Origin: Onchocerca volvulus
Lineage: Eukaryota; Nematoda; Chromadorea; Rhabditida; Onchocercidae
Direction: 5' to 3'
NCBI GenBank assembly: GCA_000499405.2
Contig: HG738138.1
Span: 4,142,368 to 4,206,367, forward strand
Length of the DNA stretch: 64,000 nt
In this document: positions 61,979 to 64,000 of the stretch, piece by piece
Layout: the number at the start of each line of letters is the position of its first letter
How positions within the stretch are numbered: the first letter of the stretch is position 1
Position numbers and translations under genes: made by a program
The notes under the pieces: model-generated
Databases searched by the model: none
What the model saw: only the letters and a program-made list of their open reading frames with translations
Told to the model about the DNA's origin: nothing

Positions 61979-63906
61979 AAATCAAGCAAAAATTTTTGAG
62001 GTAGAGTTCTTAAATGTGAGGAATCATTTCATTCTTTTTAGGTCTGATGCGTGAACCTGTTCTACAGGAGCGACGTGCCGAACACGCCAGGTTTTGTGAA
62101 CAAGCTCAACTGCTGATTGAAAAAATCACCAAAAAGCGAATTCATGATTTTCCGAAAGATTTAACAAAAGTATGTGTTCTATTGATCTAATTCTTTTTTC
62201 TTTTTTGAATAGCATAACAATGATAAAACTTGCTTTCTACATGAGGGTCATGTAATAACTGTTGTAGACATGTCTTGGAATATTACAGGAAAAGCTATGG
62301 AAATGGCATATTGTTGCTCATACCAAAGTTGTTTACAATGACAAAGAATTATTGCAACTGATATACCAACATCTAGTCAAGAAGGGTCTGTTCAAAACAG
62401 CGGATAATTTAAGAGAAGAAGCCAGTTTACCTGATATACCTGCAAGTCGTGTCTCCACTCGTCTGCATTCAATCGGTGCATTGGTAATTTCCTTTTTTTT
62501 TTTCGGCACTGAACTCTATTGATTCCTAAAGTTCCGTGATTGATGGTAAGAGAATTTTTCAGCCAAAATATTTTGAGAATACGTTTTCTGATGTCGACAG
62601 CGATATTATGTCAGGGAAAACTTTAGTTTTGAGCACCTTCGGTGGCAACAGTAGACGTCGAAGAAGTGAGCGATCAACATTCGACGTTACGTAAGATTTT
62701 AAGTCAAAATGTCTAGCATTGAAAGCACATATTTCCACATTTCATATACTTCAAGTTAAAAAAAAGGTTTTTTTTTAAAGGTTTTATGCTATTTGCAAAT
62801 TTTATTATTAAGTAATAGACTAAGAGCAGACGCTACATGTTGCGAATGAGCACTTTATATAAAATTTTATGTAACTAGATGATTAATTTAACTACGTTAC
62901 ATGAAAGCGATAATCTTCACTTTTTTTTTTTTTTTTTTTTTTTTTTCAACAAGACAGCCTTAATATTTCTTGTAGTTTTGTACGAATGATGTCTTACTGA
63001 AAAAAAGATTCGAAGTATGAAAATTTTATCAAATGACTTATATTTTAAATGAGATTGTGAAATGTATGCTCAGTGCAGTAGATAATCTTGTTAAAGGATG
63101 GAACACACACCAGTTAATGAACAACCAGACCAGGCAGCTGCTGCCTCGACAGCCATATCAAAATCAACAAAGGTATTGAGTATTGCTGGGCGTAAGTTTT
63201 TTTTTAAATTTATTTTAATAAACAGTGCGTAATTGCTGGCTACTTTATGTTACAGTAGAAACTTTTGAAGTATCAAATTTATCGTAGTTTCAGAAATTCA
63301 CGTTATCCGTTTTGCTTTGCATCTTTCGTAATTTCTTTTTATTTTTATTTTTGCCATATGTTTATTTTTTTTTTTTCAGGCCGTCATTGTGATGGGAGTC
63401 CACCAGGAACATCCTTTATAAGTAGCTATTCAACAAGCCCTAGAAAACTAGAAGTTACCAGCAGCAGTGAAAGTGTCACAAATTCTCAGTTAGCATCGAC
63501 AATGCCAATCCCTCCGAAAGATCTTGACGAAATCATTACAGATTTTTTCAGGTATCATTCAACTTGGTTTAGTCTCTAGATTTTGAAGTGAAACAAAATA
63601 AATTCATGGATTAAATCCTAATATTAAATTATTTTTCAGAAAGCAGCATTCGACATGTTGTAATCCGGTATCTACTTGTCCTCCCTTCTCACTTTACTAG
63701 TATGTTGCACTGAAATGATTTATTAATTTTCCCAGAGCAGTTGAATAAGCTATAGTTTTTAACAAGCAACAATTAATTTTTCTAGTTAAAAAAATTCCAA
63801 GAAGGCACATGTGTAATGTTTTTATTGCAGTCCACATCATTGTCCGGAACCGCAACGTAAACGCTTTGCGCCAAAAAATATTGCCAATCGATTTTTAAGC
63901 CGGCCG
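55603..63906 (+). CDS. dcaf-1: DCAF1/VPRBP, N-terminal 1125 codons (3' end outside window)
   Basis: Twenty-five exons join in phase: 55603-55754, 55950-56100, 56256-56360, 56525-56710, 56843-56989, 57367-57491, 57583-57670, 57977-58150, 58358-58459, 58603-58802, 59149-59287, 59578-59684, 59844-59964, 60094-60288, 60561-60652, 60793-60895, 61159-61338, 61775-61928, 62042-62169, 62289-62483, 62563-62690, 63097-63191, 63380-63551, 63640-63699, 63831-63906. DCAF1 is the substrate receptor of CRL4 (CUL4-DDB1) ubiquitin ligases, acting in nucleus and cytoplasm. Family landmarks are DPDPLDDRHP and ILGHLLK near the N-terminus, EQRLIIQYLTPVGEYQ, the armadillo-like blocks CLYYLAYNADAMEGVC and VIVNCVCAP, a LisH dimerisation motif (DKELLQLIYQHL, about residues 901-930), and the pre-WD40 signature NPVSTCPPFSL followed by HHCPEPQRKR. 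The WD40 propeller and acidic tail must lie to the right of the window. The first intron (195 bp) and the one at 59965-60093 (129 bp) are stop-free and in frame. Confidence 0.93.
60456..60488. repeat. (TA)n microsatellite in a DCAF1 intron
   Basis: About 16 TA units run into a T tract. The repeat lies in the intron 60289-60560, well away from both splice sites. Confidence 0.85.
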
Positions 63907-64000
63907 GTAAATTGTTTCACTGGAATGAGCTTTAAAATTAAACATATTAGGCTAAGGAAAATGGATTCATTTTAAATACTAAAGACCGTTTTAATACTTT

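Overview
The window looks like nuclear DNA of a parasitic nematode, most probably a filarial worm (Onchocercidae). This is inferred from strong AT bias, many short exons joined by small TTTCAG-type introns, splice acceptors lying 0-17 nt upstream of start codons (as expected for spliced-leader trans-splicing), nematode-like divergence of conserved animal genes, and a decayed bacterial-looking insert in one intron that resembles nuclear Wolbachia DNA. The species cannot be named from the sequence. All gene models were assembled by hand from splice signals and reading-frame continuity; for four of the five the summed exons close to a whole number of codons.

Layout: 1-4415 is upstream flank. 4416-12417 (+) is a 20-exon TIF1/TRIM24-TRIM33-type protein (RING, two B-boxes, PHD, bromodomain; 950 aa). 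13658-21933 (-) is a 19-exon MET/RON-family receptor tyrosine kinase (Sema, PSI, short stalk, transmembrane segment, kinase; 1075 aa). Its intron at 14261-15238 carries a dead copy of the activation-loop exon next to the bacterial-like fragment. 21934-37565 is a 15.6 kb gene-poor stretch between divergent genes, with small repeats, hairpins and one unexplained 174-codon ORF. 37566-44842 (+) is an Ig/FNIII single-pass receptor whose 5' exon was not found. 46538-51827 (-) is a 16-exon TRABID (ZRANB1)-type protein of 729 aa with three intact NZF fingers but an OTU domain whose catalytic Cys and His are both replaced. 55603-63906 (+) is the N-terminal 1125 codons of DCAF1/VPRBP up to the LisH and post-LisH region; the WD40 propeller lies beyond the right edge.

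Three genes act in ubiquitin biology: a RING/TIF1 chromatin E3, a probable catalytically dead ubiquitin-chain reader, and a CRL4 substrate receptor. Two encode surface receptors. They are independent animal genes, not an operon: strands alternate and spacing is kilobases. The most notable result is the apparent TRABID pseudo-deubiquitinase; next is the bacterial-like insert with the dead kinase exon copy.
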